Assembly: GCF_011751885.2 (NCBI RefSeq)
Contig: NZ_CP061771.1
Location: 2,976,001-3,040,000, forward strand
Origin: Salinibacterium sp. ZJ450
GTDB lineage: Bacteria > Actinomycetota > Actinomycetes > Actinomycetales > Microbacteriaceae
Direction of reading: 5' to 3'
Length of the DNA stretch: 64,000 bases
Positions 18,286-27,632 of this stretch are shown piece by piece. How positions within the stretch are numbered: position 1 is the first letter of the stretch; each line of letters begins with the position of its first letter. The notes below the pieces were generated by a model. The model saw nothing but the letters and a program-made list of their open reading frames with translations, searched no databases and was not told where the DNA came from. The position numbers and the translations under genes were made by a program.

Positions 18286-19461
18286 ATGGATGTCGGCGAA
18301 CTGCGCGAACTGTTATCGCTTGACGGCTTGCGGCTGCTCGACGAGCTACCGCCGTACGAGAGCGCCGGCGATGTCGTTCGCACCGTCGCGGATCTTCGTC
18401 GAGCCGGCCACTCCCCCGGCCTGGTCGCGGCCGTGCTCAGCCAGTCACGGCTCCGCGCCCGCGCCCGCGTCAAGTTCGGTGAATTCACCGACCGGATGCT
18501 GTTCACCGAGGCCGGGCTGGAGCAGGCAACCCGGCTGCAGGTCGCCGCCCGGCACGCCGGTCGATTCCAGCGGGCCGGGGTGCACTGGGTCGCCGATCTC
18601 GGCTGCGGAATCGGCGCCGACGCCATGGCCCTCGCCGCGCTCGACATCGACGTGACCGCGGTAGAGCGCGACGAGGTAACCGCGGCAATCGCCGCGTACA
18701 ACCTCGCCCCGTTCACCGGCGCCAGGGTGGAGCACGCCTCGGTCGAGGACGTCGACCTGAGCGGCGTCGGCGGCGTGTATCTCGATCCGGCGCGCCGGTC
18801 AGAGAAGGGCCGGCTGAAAGACCCAGCGGACTGGTCGCCCTCGCTCACCTTCGCGTTCGGGCTGGCCGAGCGGTTCCCCACCGGCATCAAGCTCGGGCCC
18901 GGAATCGACCGCGACCTGATCCCGGCAGGCGCCGAGGCGCAATGGGTGTCGGTAGACCGCGAGGTCGTCGAACTCGGGCTGTGGTTCGGCGCCGTGGCCA
19001 CCCCCGGCGTCGCCCGCTCGGCGCTGGTGATCGGGCATCACGGCAGCGCGGAACTCACGGCTGCCGCGGACAGTGAGGATGTGGAGGCCGGGCCGCTCGG
19101 CGAGTACCTGTACGAGCCGGACGGCGCTGTCATCCGGGCACGCCTCATCGGTGACCTAGCCCGGCAGCTCGGCGCCAGGATGCTGCATCCGACCATCGCC
19201 TATCTCACCGCCGACAGCGCCATCGAGACGCCGTTCGCCACCCGGTTCCGAGTGCGCGAGACCCTGCCGTTCGACGTGCGCAGCTTGAAAAAGGAGCTCG
19301 CCGCCCGCGACATCGGAACGCTCGAGATCAAGAAGCGCGGCATCGACATCGACCCCGCCGCGCTGCGCACGAAGCTGTCGCTGAAGGGAAAGCAAAACGC
19401 CACCCTCATCATCACCCGGCTGGGCGAGAAGAGGGTGGCGCTGCTGGCGGATCGGGACTAG
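18286..19461 (+). CDS. class I SAM-dependent methyltransferase with THUMP-like domain
   Basis: 391 aa. An N-terminal helical part precedes the Rossmann methyltransferase core with motif I VADLGCGIGADAMALAA (about 104-120) and acidic VERDEV. The C-terminal third (ETPFATRFRVRETLPFD, IKKRGIDIDPAALR) matches the THUMP-like domain of actinobacterial proteins presumed to act on RNA. No close characterised homologue was recognised; the substrate is unknown. The upstream spacer has only a weak ribosome site. Its stop overlaps the convergent DUF4190 gene by four bases. Confidence 0.8.
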   Translation: MDVGELRELLSLDGLRLLDELPPYESAGDVVRTVADLRRAGHSPGLVAAVLSQSRLRARARVKFGEFTDRMLFTEAGLEQATRLQVAARHAGRFQRAGVHWVADLGCGIGADAMALAALDIDVTAVERDEVTAAIAAYNLAPFTGARVEHASVEDVDLSGVGGVYLDPARRSEKGRLKDPADWSPSLTFAFGLAERFPTGIKLGPGIDRDLIPAGAEAQWVSVDREVVELGLWFGAVATPGVARSALVIGHHGSAELTAAADSEDVEAGPLGEYLYEPDGAVIRARLIGDLARQLGARMLHPTIAYLTADSAIETPFATRFRVRETLPFDVRSLKKELAARDIGTLEIKKRGIDIDPAALRTKLSLKGKQNATLIITRLGEKRVALLADRD

Positions 19462-20069
19462 AAGCTGCTGCTCGGCACCGTCGAGAAGATCCAGATCGGC
19501 AGGATCAACAGCAGGAACGTGAAGAGCAGTCCCATCAGGATGCCGACGTAGCCGGTGATCAGGCCGGTCAGCCAGAACGGCTTGGCCTGCGGCTCGCGAC
19601 CCTGTGCCATGTGACCGGTGATCACCGCGGCGACCGAGGCGAGGAAGCCGAGGATCGGCACCCAGCTGAAGATGATGCCGGCGATACCGGCGATCATCGA
19701 CACCAGGCTGAGGGTCTGCGGCTTCGACGCGGTCGGCGCACCATACGCCGACTGCGCGTAGCCGGGCTGACCGTATGGCTGCTGGGTCGATCCGGGCTGG
19801 CTATAGGGCTGGTCGTATGGCTGAGTCGGCTGGGTCGATCCGGGCAGCGTGCCCGGGATGGCTCCCCCGGTCGGCGGCGGTGAGTACGGCTGGGCCGGCG
19901 GCGCATACGGCGGCGCCGGTGGCGCGGACGGCTCGGCCGGGGTGGCACCGTGCGGGGCGTACGGCTGGGACGGAACGTCAGCCGGCGGCACAGGAGACTC
20001 CGGGGGCAGGTTGTCCGCCGGGTCGTTGTCGCCTGTCGGTGCGGCGGGAGGCGGGGGAACGTTGGACAT
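19458..20069 (-). CDS. DUF4190 membrane protein with Pro/Gln/Tyr-rich N-terminus
   Basis: 203 aa from ATG 20069, preceded by AGGAA. Residues 1-125 are a low-complexity proline-rich region with repeated PYGQP and PYSQP-like units, probably cytoplasmic and disordered. Residues about 130-200 hold two to three membrane segments with the DUF4190 pattern (SMIAGIAGIIFSWVPILGFLASVAAVITGHMA). The adjacent upstream gene is a shorter paralogue. Function unknown; proteins of this layout often associate with the cell envelope. Confidence 0.75.
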   Translation of the reverse strand: MSNVPPPPAAPTGDNDPADNLPPESPVPPADVPSQPYAPHGATPAEPSAPPAPPYAPPAQPYSPPPTGGAIPGTLPGSTQPTQPYDQPYSQPGSTQQPYGQPGYAQSAYGAPTASKPQTLSLVSMIAGIAGIIFSWVPILGFLASVAAVITGHMAQGREPQAKPFWLTGLITGYVGILMGLLFTFLLLILPIWIFSTVPSSSF

Positions 20070-20083
20070 GGAGAGTTCCTGTT

Positions 20084-20392
20084 CTAGTAGCGGCTCGGCG
20101 GCAGTTGGTCGATGATGGTGGGCAAGTACGAGAGCGTCCAGATGACGGCGATGATCGAAAGTACGAGCCCGACATAGCCGATGATGGTGCCGGCGATTGC
20201 CATGCCCCGGCCTGACTCGCCGGTTCGCTTGATCTGGCTGAGCGCGATGTGGCCGCAGATGATTCCGGCGAGCGAGATCCCGATGATGGATGTCACCAGT
20301 GAGATGATCGCGAGAACGTTGTACTTTTGGCCGACCGGCTGCTGTTGTTGTGGGTATTCGTACGGCGGCGGTGCGGCAGGGGGCATTGACAT
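20084..20392 (-). CDS. DUF4190 small membrane protein
   Basis: 102 aa: a short Pro/Gln-rich start (PPPYEYPQQQQP) and two to three membrane segments with the DUF4190 core GISLAGIICGHIALSQIKRTGE. The core GHIALSQIKRTGESGRGMAIAG is the conserved family signature. It lies 14 bases upstream of its longer paralogue and is likely cotranscribed with it. Probably a tandem duplication with different N-terminal growth. Confidence 0.78.
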   Translation of the reverse strand: MSMPPAAPPPYEYPQQQQPVGQKYNVLAIISLVTSIIGISLAGIICGHIALSQIKRTGESGRGMAIAGTIIGYVGLVLSIIAVIWTLSYLPTIIDQLPPSRY

Positions 20393-20476
20393 GTGACGGA
20401 ACTCCTTGCTGTTGCGCCAATCGTCCCACCGTCGTCACGAGGGTGTCAACGAAAGTGAGCCGCGTGTCACGCCCGG

Positions 20477-21520
20477 TCAGGCTTGGATGCTGGTCACCGG
20501 CAGGGTGGAGTCGGCGCCGAATGAGAGCCCGGACGGCGGACGGCCGGCCTGGATCAACTGCGCCCCGAGAGCGGCGATCATGGCGCCGTTGTCTGTGCAC
20601 AGCGACAGCGGTGGGATGCGCAACGCGATGCCCGCGGCATCCGCTCGCTCGGTCGCGACCTGACGCAGTCGCGCGTTGGCGACCACGCCGCCGCCGAGCA
20701 GTAGACGCGGCACTCCGAGGTCACGGCAGGCGGCGATGGCCTTGGTCACCAGCACGTCAACCACCGCCTCACGGAAGCTCGCCGCGACATCCGCCACCGG
20801 CACGGTCTCGCCGGCATCCTGCTTCTGCTCCACCCAGCGGGCGACAGCGGTCTTCAGCCCGGAGAAGGAGAAGTCGTAGCGGTGCTTCGCCATGTCTTTC
20901 GGCAGGCTGAGCCCGCGCGGGAAACGGATGGCTGTGGGGTCACCGACGAGGGCAGCCCGGTCGATCTCGGGTCCGCCGGGGTATGGCAGGTCGAGCAGTC
21001 GGGCGACCTTGTCGAAGGCCTCCCCGGCGGCGTCGTCGATGGTCTCGCCGAGCAGTTCCACGTCGCTGACCAGGTCGCGCACGAGCAGCAGCGAGGTGTG
21101 CCCGCCGGAGACGAGCAGCGCCACCGTCGGGTACTCGACGTCGTCACCGGAGAGGATGTCGGCGCCGACGTGGCCGACGAGGTGGTTGACGGCGTAGAGC
21201 GGCTTGCCGAGGGACAGGGCGAGGGCCTTCGCCGCGCCCACCCCCACCATGAGCGCGCCGGAGAGCCCTGGACCGCTGGTCACGGCGACGGCGTCCACGT
21301 CGGCCAGGGTGATGCCGGCATCGCTGAGCGCACTGGCCAGGGTCGGGGTCATCGCCTCCAAGTGGGCGCGCGCGGCCACCTCTGGCACGACGCCGCCGTA
21401 GCGGGCGTGCTGGTCCATTGACGAGGCGATCGAATTGGCCAGCAGCGTGGTGCCGCGCACGATGCCGATGCCGGTCTCGTCGCAGCTGGTCTCGATGCCG
21501 AGCACGATTGGTTCCGTCAT
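20477..21520 (-). CDS. tsaD: tRNA N6-adenosine threonylcarbamoyltransferase
   Basis: 347-aa catalytic subunit that transfers threonylcarbamoyl to A37 of ANN-decoding tRNAs, working with TsaB and TsaE. The ATPase-fold signature [12 protein letters not shown] opens the protein; [14 protein letters not shown] holds the metal-site histidine and [12 protein letters not shown] the nucleotide site. It overlaps rimI by ATGA, completing a tsaB-rimI-tsaD unit. Confidence 0.97.
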   Translation of the reverse strand: MTEPIVLGIETSCDETGIGIVRGTTLLANSIASSMDQHARYGGVVPEVAARAHLEAMTPTLASALSDAGITLADVDAVAVTSGPGLSGALMVGVGAAKALALSLGKPLYAVNHLVGHVGADILSGDDVEYPTVALLVSGGHTSLLLVRDLVSDVELLGETIDDAAGEAFDKVARLLDLPYPGGPEIDRAALVGDPTAIRFPRGLSLPKDMAKHRYDFSFSGLKTAVARWVEQKQDAGETVPVADVAASFREAVVDVLVTKAIAACRDLGVPRLLLGGGVVANARLRQVATERADAAGIALRIPPLSLCTDNGAMIAALGAQLIQAGRPPSGLSFGADSTLPVTSIQA

Positions 21521-22008
21521 CCGTCGCTCCGTCCGGTGAATTGCGACACCGGGTCGGGCACGATGAGCCGCATGACCAGCGCATCCACCCCGTCGGGTTC
21601 GTAGTACTTCGGCCGTACCGCGATCTCGCGGAATCCGAGCTCCTCGTACAGTTTCTGCGCGCCGGGGTTGTCGGCGCGCACCTCCAGGAACACCTCGTGC
21701 GCTCCCCTGGCCCGTGCCTCACCGATCAGCGCGAGCATCAGGGTGCGGCCAAGCCCTTGGCGGCGGGCGGCGGGGACGACGGCGATGGTCTGGATGTCGG
21801 CCTGCGGCGAGTTGTGCGGGGATAGCAGCCCGGCGTATCCGTCGATCGTGCCGGTTTCGGACTCCGCGACGAGGTAGTAGCGGTGAGGGCCGGTGATCTC
21901 GCTGAGCATGCCCTCGCGCGACCAGGCGTCGGTGGTGAAGGTGCTCGTCTCCATGCTCATGATGGCGTCGAGGTCGGCGGCGGTGGCACGGCGGAGCAGC
22001 CAGGTCAT
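21517..22008 (-). CDS. rimI: ribosomal-protein-alanine N-acetyltransferase RimI
   Basis: 163-aa GNAT enzyme. The acetyl-CoA loop is seen in [15 protein letters not shown], followed by the typical [18 protein letters not shown] segment. RimI acetylates the N-terminus of S18 in E. coli. Between tsaB and tsaD, overlapping both by four bases, it shares the classic actinobacterial order, which supports the name over a generic GNAT call. Confidence 0.92.
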   Translation of the reverse strand: MTWLLRRATAADLDAIMSMETSTFTTDAWSREGMLSEITGPHRYYLVAESETGTIDGYAGLLSPHNSPQADIQTIAVVPAARRQGLGRTLMLALIGEARARGAHEVFLEVRADNPGAQKLYEELGFREIAVRPKYYEPDGVDALVMRLIVPDPVSQFTGRSDG

Positions 22009-22625
22009 GCGGTCACCCGCTTTCGGCCGGTGGACAGGGTGACATCCGGTGAGCGCAGGTACAGCGGCTGGCTGCCGGCGAACTCGCGCTTGTTGGCGAA
22101 CAGGGTCTCGGCGAGCATGCCGAGCGCTCCGGCGGAGACCGTGGCTGCGTCGAGCCTGCGGTAGGTGGCGAACTCGGGCACCTCGGCTTCCAGCTCCGCT
22201 GGCTTGATCAGGCCTGGCCCGTGGGTGCGGTGTGGCAGGCCCGCGGCATCCGGTCTGTCATATGCCGACCAGTACACCTCGTGACGGCGCGCGTCGGTGA
22301 CCACCAGCACCGGCTCGCTCTGACCCCAGGCGATCGCGTCGTGGCTGACCACGCGCACCACCGGCTTGCCCGCGCCAAAGGCGAAGGTCTCGGCGGCGGC
22401 GATCCCGACCCGCAGCCCGGTGAACGGGCCGGGCCCCATGCCGACGGCGACACCGGACAGGGCGGTTACCGCCGTGCCGGACTCGGTCAGGCAGCGGGAG
22501 ATCAGGTCGCCGATCACCTCGGCGTGGCTGCGGGTGTCGAGCACGGAGTGTTCGGAGAGGATGCCGCCGTCCCGGTCGACAACGGCGACGCTGGTGCCGG
22601 CGGAGGTATCGATCGCGAGAAGCAC
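22005..22625 (-). CDS. tsaB: tRNA threonylcarbamoyladenosine biosynthesis protein TsaB
   Basis: 206-aa pseudo-ATPase partner of TsaD. The N-terminal LLAIDTSAGTSVAVVD and GMGPGPFTGLRVGI motifs identify the family. Start is GTG 22625. A TAAGCT hexamer ends six bases before it, a spacing typical of leaderless transcripts, so this is probably the first gene of tsaB-rimI-tsaD. Confidence 0.94.
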   Translation of the reverse strand: MLLAIDTSAGTSVAVVDRDGGILSEHSVLDTRSHAEVIGDLISRCLTESGTAVTALSGVAVGMGPGPFTGLRVGIAAAETFAFGAGKPVVRVVSHDAIAWGQSEPVLVVTDARRHEVYWSAYDRPDAAGLPHRTHGPGLIKPAELEAEVPEFATYRRLDAATVSAGALGMLAETLFANKREFAGSQPLYLRSPDVTLSTGRKRVTA

Positions 22626-22631
22626 CCCTCA

Positions 22632-22637
22632 AGCTTA
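22632..22637 (-). promoter_or_regulatory. candidate -10 of a leaderless tsaB transcript
   Basis: TAAGCT on the minus strand, six bases before the GTG, fits TANNNT at leaderless spacing. No good -35 was found. Confidence 0.4.
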
Positions 22638-22757
22638 GGCGCGCGGCCCGCCGCGGTTCGCGCAGCGAGCGCACCACCCGCCGGTGCAGGTCGCTCGGGC
22701 GGAGAACGCGGGCTCGGGAGGACGTATCTTGGCTAAAGCGTCCTTCCGAGGGCGTTA

Positions 22758-23231
22758 TTACCGACCGAGCAGCCAGCCGAGGTCGGCCCAGCGCGACCCG
22801 TGACCGGTGACGGTGACCTCCCGCGGCTCCACGCCCTCCTCGGATTCCACGCCGCCGATCGGCCGCACGATGTCGAGCTCGAGCCAGGAGTCGCTGATGC
22901 CGTCGAGCAGGCCGGCGCCCCACTCCACGACGGCGATGGAATGCTCGAAGTCGATGTCGAGGTCGTCGAGTTCGATGGCGCTGGACAGCCGGTAGGCGTC
23001 GACGTGCACGAGCGGCGCGCCGGTTTCCCGCGGGTGGGTGCGGGCGAGCACGAAGGTAGGGCTGGTGACCGCGCCGCGCACGCCGAGTTCGGCGCCGAGG
23101 CCACGGGTGAACGTGGTCTTGCCCGCGCCGAGTTCTCCGTTCAGGGCGATCAGGTCGCCGGCGCGCAGTTGGCGGGCGATCAGGGCACCGAGCGCTTCCA
23201 TCGCGTCGGGAGTGTCGATGACCAGCCTCAT
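22758..23231 (-). CDS. tsaE: tRNA threonylcarbamoyladenosine biosynthesis ATPase TsaE
   Basis: 157-aa P-loop ATPase needed for the TsaBDE cycle. The Walker A loop ELGAGKTTFTRGLG and the switch-like SPTFVLAR are conserved; HVDAYRL marks the metal-binding segment. It overlaps alr by ATGA. The 132-bp gap to tsaB contains no clear element beyond GC-rich sequence. Confidence 0.95.
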   Translation of the reverse strand: MRLVIDTPDAMEALGALIARQLRAGDLIALNGELGAGKTTFTRGLGAELGVRGAVTSPTFVLARTHPRETGAPLVHVDAYRLSSAIELDDLDIDFEHSIAVVEWGAGLLDGISDSWLELDIVRPIGGVESEEGVEPREVTVTGHGSRWADLGWLLGR

Positions 23232-24328
23232 GAGCGGTAGCTGCGCGTCACTCTGGCGCCGATGCGGGTGACGATCTCGTAGTTGATGGTGTCGCAGGCG
23301 GCGGCCCAGTCGTCGGCCGAGGGCACGCCCTCGGCGGGGTCGCCGAACAGCACCGCCGCGTCGCCGACCGACACCGGGGCGTCGCCGACATCCACTACGA
23401 ACTGGTCCATCGCTACCCGGCCGGCGATCCGGTATGTGCGGCCGTTGATCGACACCGGCGCCCGGTTCGACGCGTGCCGTGGCACGCCGTCGGCGTAGCC
23501 GAGCGGCACCAGGGCGAGCGTGGTGGGTGCGGCGGTACGGAAGGTGTACCCGTAGGAGACGCCCTGGCCGGCGGGCACCCGCTTCACCGACGCGACCACC
23601 GCGGACAGCCGCATCGCCGGGCGCAGCCCGAGGGCGGTGGAGGTTGTGTCGGTGAACGGGGACAGGCCGTAGATGCCCAGTCCGAGCCGCACCATGCCGA
23701 GGCGCGCGGCCGGCAGGCTGAGCGCGCCGGCGGTCGCGGCGAGGTGGGTGAATTCGGGGTCGAGTCCGGCGGCGCGGGCTGCGGCAAGCTGCTGCTCGAA
23801 CACGGCCAGCTGAGCGGTGTCGTCGTCGACGCTGGCGTTGGAGAGGTGGCTGAACAGCCCGCGCACTCGGATCCGGCCCAGGTGTTGCAGGTCGGCGGCG
23901 CGCCGGAAGACGGCTTCCGCGTCATCCGATTGGATGCCGTTGCGGCCAAGCCCGGTGTCCAGCTTCAGCTGCACGGCCGCGGGTCCTGCGGCGGCGACCT
24001 CCTCGAGCTGGGCGGCAGAGCTGACGCCGAGGTCGATCCCCGCCTCGATCGCCGAGGCGAAGTCAGCGCCGGGCGCGTGCAGCCAGGCAAGTAGAGGCGC
24101 GGTGATACCGGCGTCGCGCAGCCGCAGCGCTTCGGCGATGTCGGCGACGCCGAGCCAGTTCGCCCCGCCGTCCAGCGCGGCGTGAGCGGCGGGGATAGCG
24201 CCGTGGCCGTAGCCGTCGGCCTTCACCACCGCCATCACGGTGGAGGTCGCCACGCTGGCCCGAAGCGCCCGCACATTCTCGGTGATCGCGCCGAGGTCGA
24301 CGAGCGCCTCGCGGAACGGCGCGCTCAC
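23228..24328 (-). CDS. alr: alanine racemase
   Basis: 366-aa PLP enzyme making D-alanine for peptidoglycan. The PLP lysine lies in VVKADGYGHGA (about residue 35); the partner catalytic tyrosine is in the VSYGYTF segment. N-terminal barrel and C-terminal beta domain are complete. It overlaps acpS upstream and tsaE downstream by four bases each, so it is part of a tight cell-envelope and translation cluster. Confidence 0.96.
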   Translation of the reverse strand: MSAPFREALVDLGAITENVRALRASVATSTVMAVVKADGYGHGAIPAAHAALDGGANWLGVADIAEALRLRDAGITAPLLAWLHAPGADFASAIEAGIDLGVSSAAQLEEVAAAGPAAVQLKLDTGLGRNGIQSDDAEAVFRRAADLQHLGRIRVRGLFSHLSNASVDDDTAQLAVFEQQLAAARAAGLDPEFTHLAATAGALSLPAARLGMVRLGLGIYGLSPFTDTTSTALGLRPAMRLSAVVASVKRVPAGQGVSYGYTFRTAAPTTLALVPLGYADGVPRHASNRAPVSINGRTYRIAGRVAMDQFVVDVGDAPVSVGDAAVLFGDPAEGVPSADDWAAACDTINYEIVTRIGARVTRSYRS

Positions 24329-24675
24329 GACTCGGCCACCACGTAGGCGATGGCAACCCCGGCGTCGTGCGCCATGGACAGGTGGATGCGGCCGATGCCC
24401 CGTCGCTCGGCAATCTCGGAGGCCACGCCACCAAGCCGGAACGACGGGTTGCCCTCGTCGTCGGAAACCACTTCCATGTCGTGCCAGCGGATGTTGGCGG
24501 TCTCGCCGAGGGCTTTCATCAGGGCTTCCTTGGCGGCGAACCGCCCGGCGAGCGAGCGCAGCGGCAGCGCGCGTTCGCTCTCGGCGAACAAACGCTCGAC
24601 GAGTCCGGGGGTTCGTCGCACGGCCCGCTCGAATCGGGCGAGGTCGACAATGTCCACGCCGATGCCGACGATCAC
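24325..24675 (-). CDS. acpS: holo-[acyl-carrier-protein] synthase
   Basis: 116-aa phosphopantetheinyl transferase that activates acyl carrier protein. The magnesium-binding motif GIGVDIVDLARFE is at the start and AGRFAAKEALMKALG holds the second signature; HLSMAHDAGVAIAYV is conserved. It lies 11 bases after glmS and overlaps alr. Confidence 0.96.
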   Translation of the reverse strand: MIVGIGVDIVDLARFERAVRRTPGLVERLFAESERALPLRSLAGRFAAKEALMKALGETANIRWHDMEVVSDDEGNPSFRLGGVASEIAERRGIGRIHLSMAHDAGVAIAYVVAES

Positions 24676-24686
24676 CTGGCCACCGC

Positions 24687-26534
24687 CTATTCGACGGTGA
24701 CGGACTTCGCGAGGTTGCGCGGCTGGTCGACGTCGAGGCCCTTGGCCGCGGCCAGCTCCATGCCGAAGATGTGCAGCGGCACCACGGAGAGCAGCGGTTC
24801 GAACATGCGACCGGCCAGCGGGATGGGAATCACCTCGTCGGCGTGCGGCAACACGGCGGCATCCCCCTGTTCGGCGATCGCGATCACCCGGGCACCGCGG
24901 GCGCGGATCTCCTGGATGTTCGACACCACCTTCGGGTGAAGCGATCCCTGACGCGGGCTGGGGACGACCACGAAGACAACCTGGCCCGGCTCGATCAGCG
25001 CGATCGGGCCGTGCTTGAGCTCTCCGGCGGCGAAGCCCTCCGCGTGAATGTAGGCCAGCTCCTTGAGCTTCAGCGCACCCTCGAGCGCGACCGGGTACCC
25101 GACGTGGCGGCCAAGGAACAGCACCGAGCGGGTGTTTGCCATCCAGTGCGCCAACTCGGCGATCTTGCCGCTGGTCTCGAGCACCTGCTCGAGCTTGCCG
25201 GGGATGTTGGACAGTTCGGTCACGTTCTCGGCAATCTCGGCCGCGTCGAGAGTGCCGCGCAACTCAGCCAGCTTCAGGCCGAACAGGTAGAGCGCGGTGA
25301 TCTGCGCGACGAACGCCTTGGTGGATGCCACAGCCACTTCTGGCCCGGCGTGCGTGTAGATCACGGCATCGGACTCGCGCGGGATGCTGGCGCCCTGGGT
25401 GTTGCAGATCGACAGGGTGTGCGCGCCCTGCTCTCGCGCGTACTTCACCGCCATCATCGTGTCCATGGTCTCGCCGGACTGGCTGATTGAGATCACGAGG
25501 GTGCGCTCGGTCAGCACGGGGTCGCGGTAGCGGAACTCATGGGACAGCTCGACGTCGACGGGCACGCGCGCCCACTGCTCGATCGCGTACTTGCCGACCA
25601 TGCCGGCGTATGCGGCGGTGCCGCAGGCGACGATGGCGATGCGGTCGATGCCCTTCAGCACGTCGTCGCCGATCGGGGTGAGCTCGTCGAGCACGACGGC
25701 GCCGTCGTGCACCCGGCCGAGGAGGGTCTTCGCGACAGCTTCCGGCTCTTCGCTGATCTCCTTCTTCATGAAGCTCGACCAGCCGCCCTTGTCGGCGGCG
25801 GAGGCATCCCAGGAGATCTCGAACTCCTTGAGATCGACGGGCGCGCCGGCGAAGTCGGTCACGGTCACCGAGTCCTGGCGGATGGTGACGATCTGGTCCT
25901 GGCCGATCTCGGCTGCCCGACGGGTGAACTCAACGAAGGCTGCGACATCCGAGCCCAGGAAGTTCTCGCCATCGCCGAGGCCGATCACCAGCGGTGAGTT
26001 GCGGCGAGCGCCGACGACCACGCCTGGCTCGTTCTCGTGCATGACGAGCAGGGTGAAGGCGCCCTCGAGACGGTTGACCACCACGCGCAGCGACTCGTAC
26101 AGGCTGCCGGACTCACGGTAGGCGCGACCGACCATGATTGCGGCGACCTCGGTGTCAGTCTCGCTGAAGAAGGTCTCGCCGGCGTCGAGCAGCTCCTGCT
26201 TGAGCTCGTGGAAGTTCTCGATGATGCCGTTGTGAATGAGCGCCAACTTGCCGTCATCACCCAGGTGCGGATGCGCGTTGCCGTCGGTCGGTCCGCCGTG
26301 CGTGGCCCAGCGGGTGTGGCCGATGCCGGTGGCGCCGTTGGCGAGCGGACGCTCGGCCAGTTCGTCGACCAGCATCTGCAGCTTGCCTGCACGTTTTCTG
26401 GTGTCGATGTGACCTGCCGTGTCGATCACGGCGACGCCGGCGGAGTCGTACCCGCGGTACTCCAGACGGCGCAGGCCGCCCATCAAGACCTCGATGCTCT
26501 TGTCAGCACCGACATAACCCACGATTCCACACAT
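24687..26534 (-). CDS. glmS: glutamine-fructose-6-phosphate aminotransferase
   Basis: 615-aa enzyme forming glucosamine 6-phosphate for peptidoglycan. The catalytic Cys2 follows the initiator Met (MCGIVGYVG); the amidotransferase domain spans about 1-230, then two SIS sugar-isomerase domains with [12 protein letters not shown]. The C-terminus AKSVTVE is standard. The start is preceded at seven bases by TAGAAT, suggesting a leaderless transcript. GlmM, the next enzyme of the pathway, is at 38540-39901. Confidence 0.97.
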   Translation of the reverse strand: MCGIVGYVGADKSIEVLMGGLRRLEYRGYDSAGVAVIDTAGHIDTRKRAGKLQMLVDELAERPLANGATGIGHTRWATHGGPTDGNAHPHLGDDGKLALIHNGIIENFHELKQELLDAGETFFSETDTEVAAIMVGRAYRESGSLYESLRVVVNRLEGAFTLLVMHENEPGVVVGARRNSPLVIGLGDGENFLGSDVAAFVEFTRRAAEIGQDQIVTIRQDSVTVTDFAGAPVDLKEFEISWDASAADKGGWSSFMKKEISEEPEAVAKTLLGRVHDGAVVLDELTPIGDDVLKGIDRIAIVACGTAAYAGMVGKYAIEQWARVPVDVELSHEFRYRDPVLTERTLVISISQSGETMDTMMAVKYAREQGAHTLSICNTQGASIPRESDAVIYTHAGPEVAVASTKAFVAQITALYLFGLKLAELRGTLDAAEIAENVTELSNIPGKLEQVLETSGKIAELAHWMANTRSVLFLGRHVGYPVALEGALKLKELAYIHAEGFAAGELKHGPIALIEPGQVVFVVVPSPRQGSLHPKVVSNIQEIRARGARVIAIAEQGDAAVLPHADEVIPIPLAGRMFEPLLSVVPLHIFGMELAAAKGLDVDQPRNLAKSVTVE

Positions 26535-26541
26535 GGCGTCG

Positions 26542-26547
26542 ATTCTA
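26542..26547 (-). promoter_or_regulatory. candidate -10 of leaderless glmS transcript
   Basis: TAGAAT on the minus strand, seven bases before the ATG. This spacing would put the start of transcription at or next to the A of the ATG. No ribosome site is visible. Confidence 0.5.
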
Positions 26548-26577
26548 CGGTGAGGCGGTCGGGAGTTCGCTGCGCGG

Positions 26578-26583
26578 TACTGT
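26578..26583 (+). promoter_or_regulatory. candidate -10 of leaderless coaA transcript
   Basis: TACTGT, seven bases before the ATG at 26591, mirrors the glmS arrangement across a 56-bp divergent gap. Confidence 0.5.
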
Positions 26584-26590
26584 GGAGGCG

Positions 26591-27538
26591 ATGTCCGCCC
26601 ATGATGCCGCGCACGGCAATAGCACCCCGTTTGTCGAAATCGACCGTGCCCGGTGGGCAGCGCTCGCGCCGGCGACCCCGCAACCGCTCAGCGAAACCGA
26701 GGTGGTGCAGCTGCGCGGTCTCGGCGACATGCTGAGCCTCGCCGAGGTGCGCGAGGTCTACCTTCCGCTCAGCCGGCTGCTCAATCTCTACGTGGCGGGA
26801 TCGCGGCAGCTGCACCGCCAGACCAGTGCGTTCCTCGGTGAGCACGCGGAGACGACGCCGTTCGTGATCGGGGTCGCCGGGTCGGTCGCGGTGGGTAAAT
26901 CCACCATCGCGCGACTGTTGCGTGAGCTGCTGGCACGCTGGGAGGACACGCCCCGCGTCGAGCTGGTGACCACCGATGGCTTCCTGCTGCCCAACGCGGA
27001 GCTGGAGCGTCGCGGGTTGATGGAGCGCAAGGGTTTCCCCGAGAGCTACGACCGGCGGGCGCTGCTGCGCTTCGTCTCGAAGGTGAAGAGCGGGGCGCCG
27101 GAGGTGCGCGCACCGTTCTACTCCCACTTGAGCTACGACATCATGCCGGATGCCGAGATCGTGGTGCGCCGCCCGGACGTGCTCATCGTGGAGGGGCTGA
27201 ACGTGCTGCAGCCGCCGACCACGCAGCGCGGGCTCGCGGTGAGTGACCTGTTCGACTTCTCCATCTACGTGGACGCCCGAACCAGCGACATCGAAAAGTG
27301 GTACATCGAGCGGTTCCTGAAGCTGCAGCGCGGCGCGTTCACCAACCCGAAGTCGTTCTTCCACCGCTTCGCGGAGCTCACCGAGGACGAGGCGATCGTT
27401 CGCGCCAAGGAGATCTGGCACAGCATCAACGAGCCGAACCTGCTGCAGAACGTGCTGCCGACCCGTCCGCGGGCGTCGCTGGTACTGCGGAAGAGCTCCG
27501 AGCACGCCGTGTCGAGCGTGCTGCTGCGCAAGATCTAA
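26591..27538 (+). CDS. coaA: pantothenate kinase, type I
   Basis: 315-aa kinase that commits pantothenate to coenzyme A synthesis. The P-loop [14 protein letters not shown] and [14 protein letters not shown] are family hallmarks. Start set at ATG 26591; a GTG at 26582 is in frame but sits within the probable -10. The upstream GGAGG is only two bases from the ATG, too close for normal use, which again fits leaderless translation. Divergent from glmS. Confidence 0.93.
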   Translation: MSAHDAAHGNSTPFVEIDRARWAALAPATPQPLSETEVVQLRGLGDMLSLAEVREVYLPLSRLLNLYVAGSRQLHRQTSAFLGEHAETTPFVIGVAGSVAVGKSTIARLLRELLARWEDTPRVELVTTDGFLLPNAELERRGLMERKGFPESYDRRALLRFVSKVKSGAPEVRAPFYSHLSYDIMPDAEIVVRRPDVLIVEGLNVLQPPTTQRGLAVSDLFDFSIYVDARTSDIEKWYIERFLKLQRGAFTNPKSFFHRFAELTEDEAIVRAKEIWHSINEPNLLQNVLPTRPRASLVLRKSSEHAVSSVLLRKI

Positions 27539-27555
27539 TCCCGCAATGCCGAACC

Positions 27556-27617
27556 ATGCGGGGTTTCTCACACCATGCGGAGCTACATAGCACCGCATTG
27601 AGTGAGGAACCCCGCAT
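27556..27617. terminator. nested palindrome between convergent coaA and lyase genes
   Basis: A 15-bp outer stem with one G-T pair (27556-27570 with 27603-27617) encloses an inner ATGCGG/CCGCAT stem (27575-27580 with 27593-27598). It lies between two convergent stops and could terminate both. The duplicated ATGCGG words also make it resemble a mobile-like palindromic repeat. Confidence 0.6.
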
Positions 27618-27632
27618 TGCTTGCAGCGGCTT

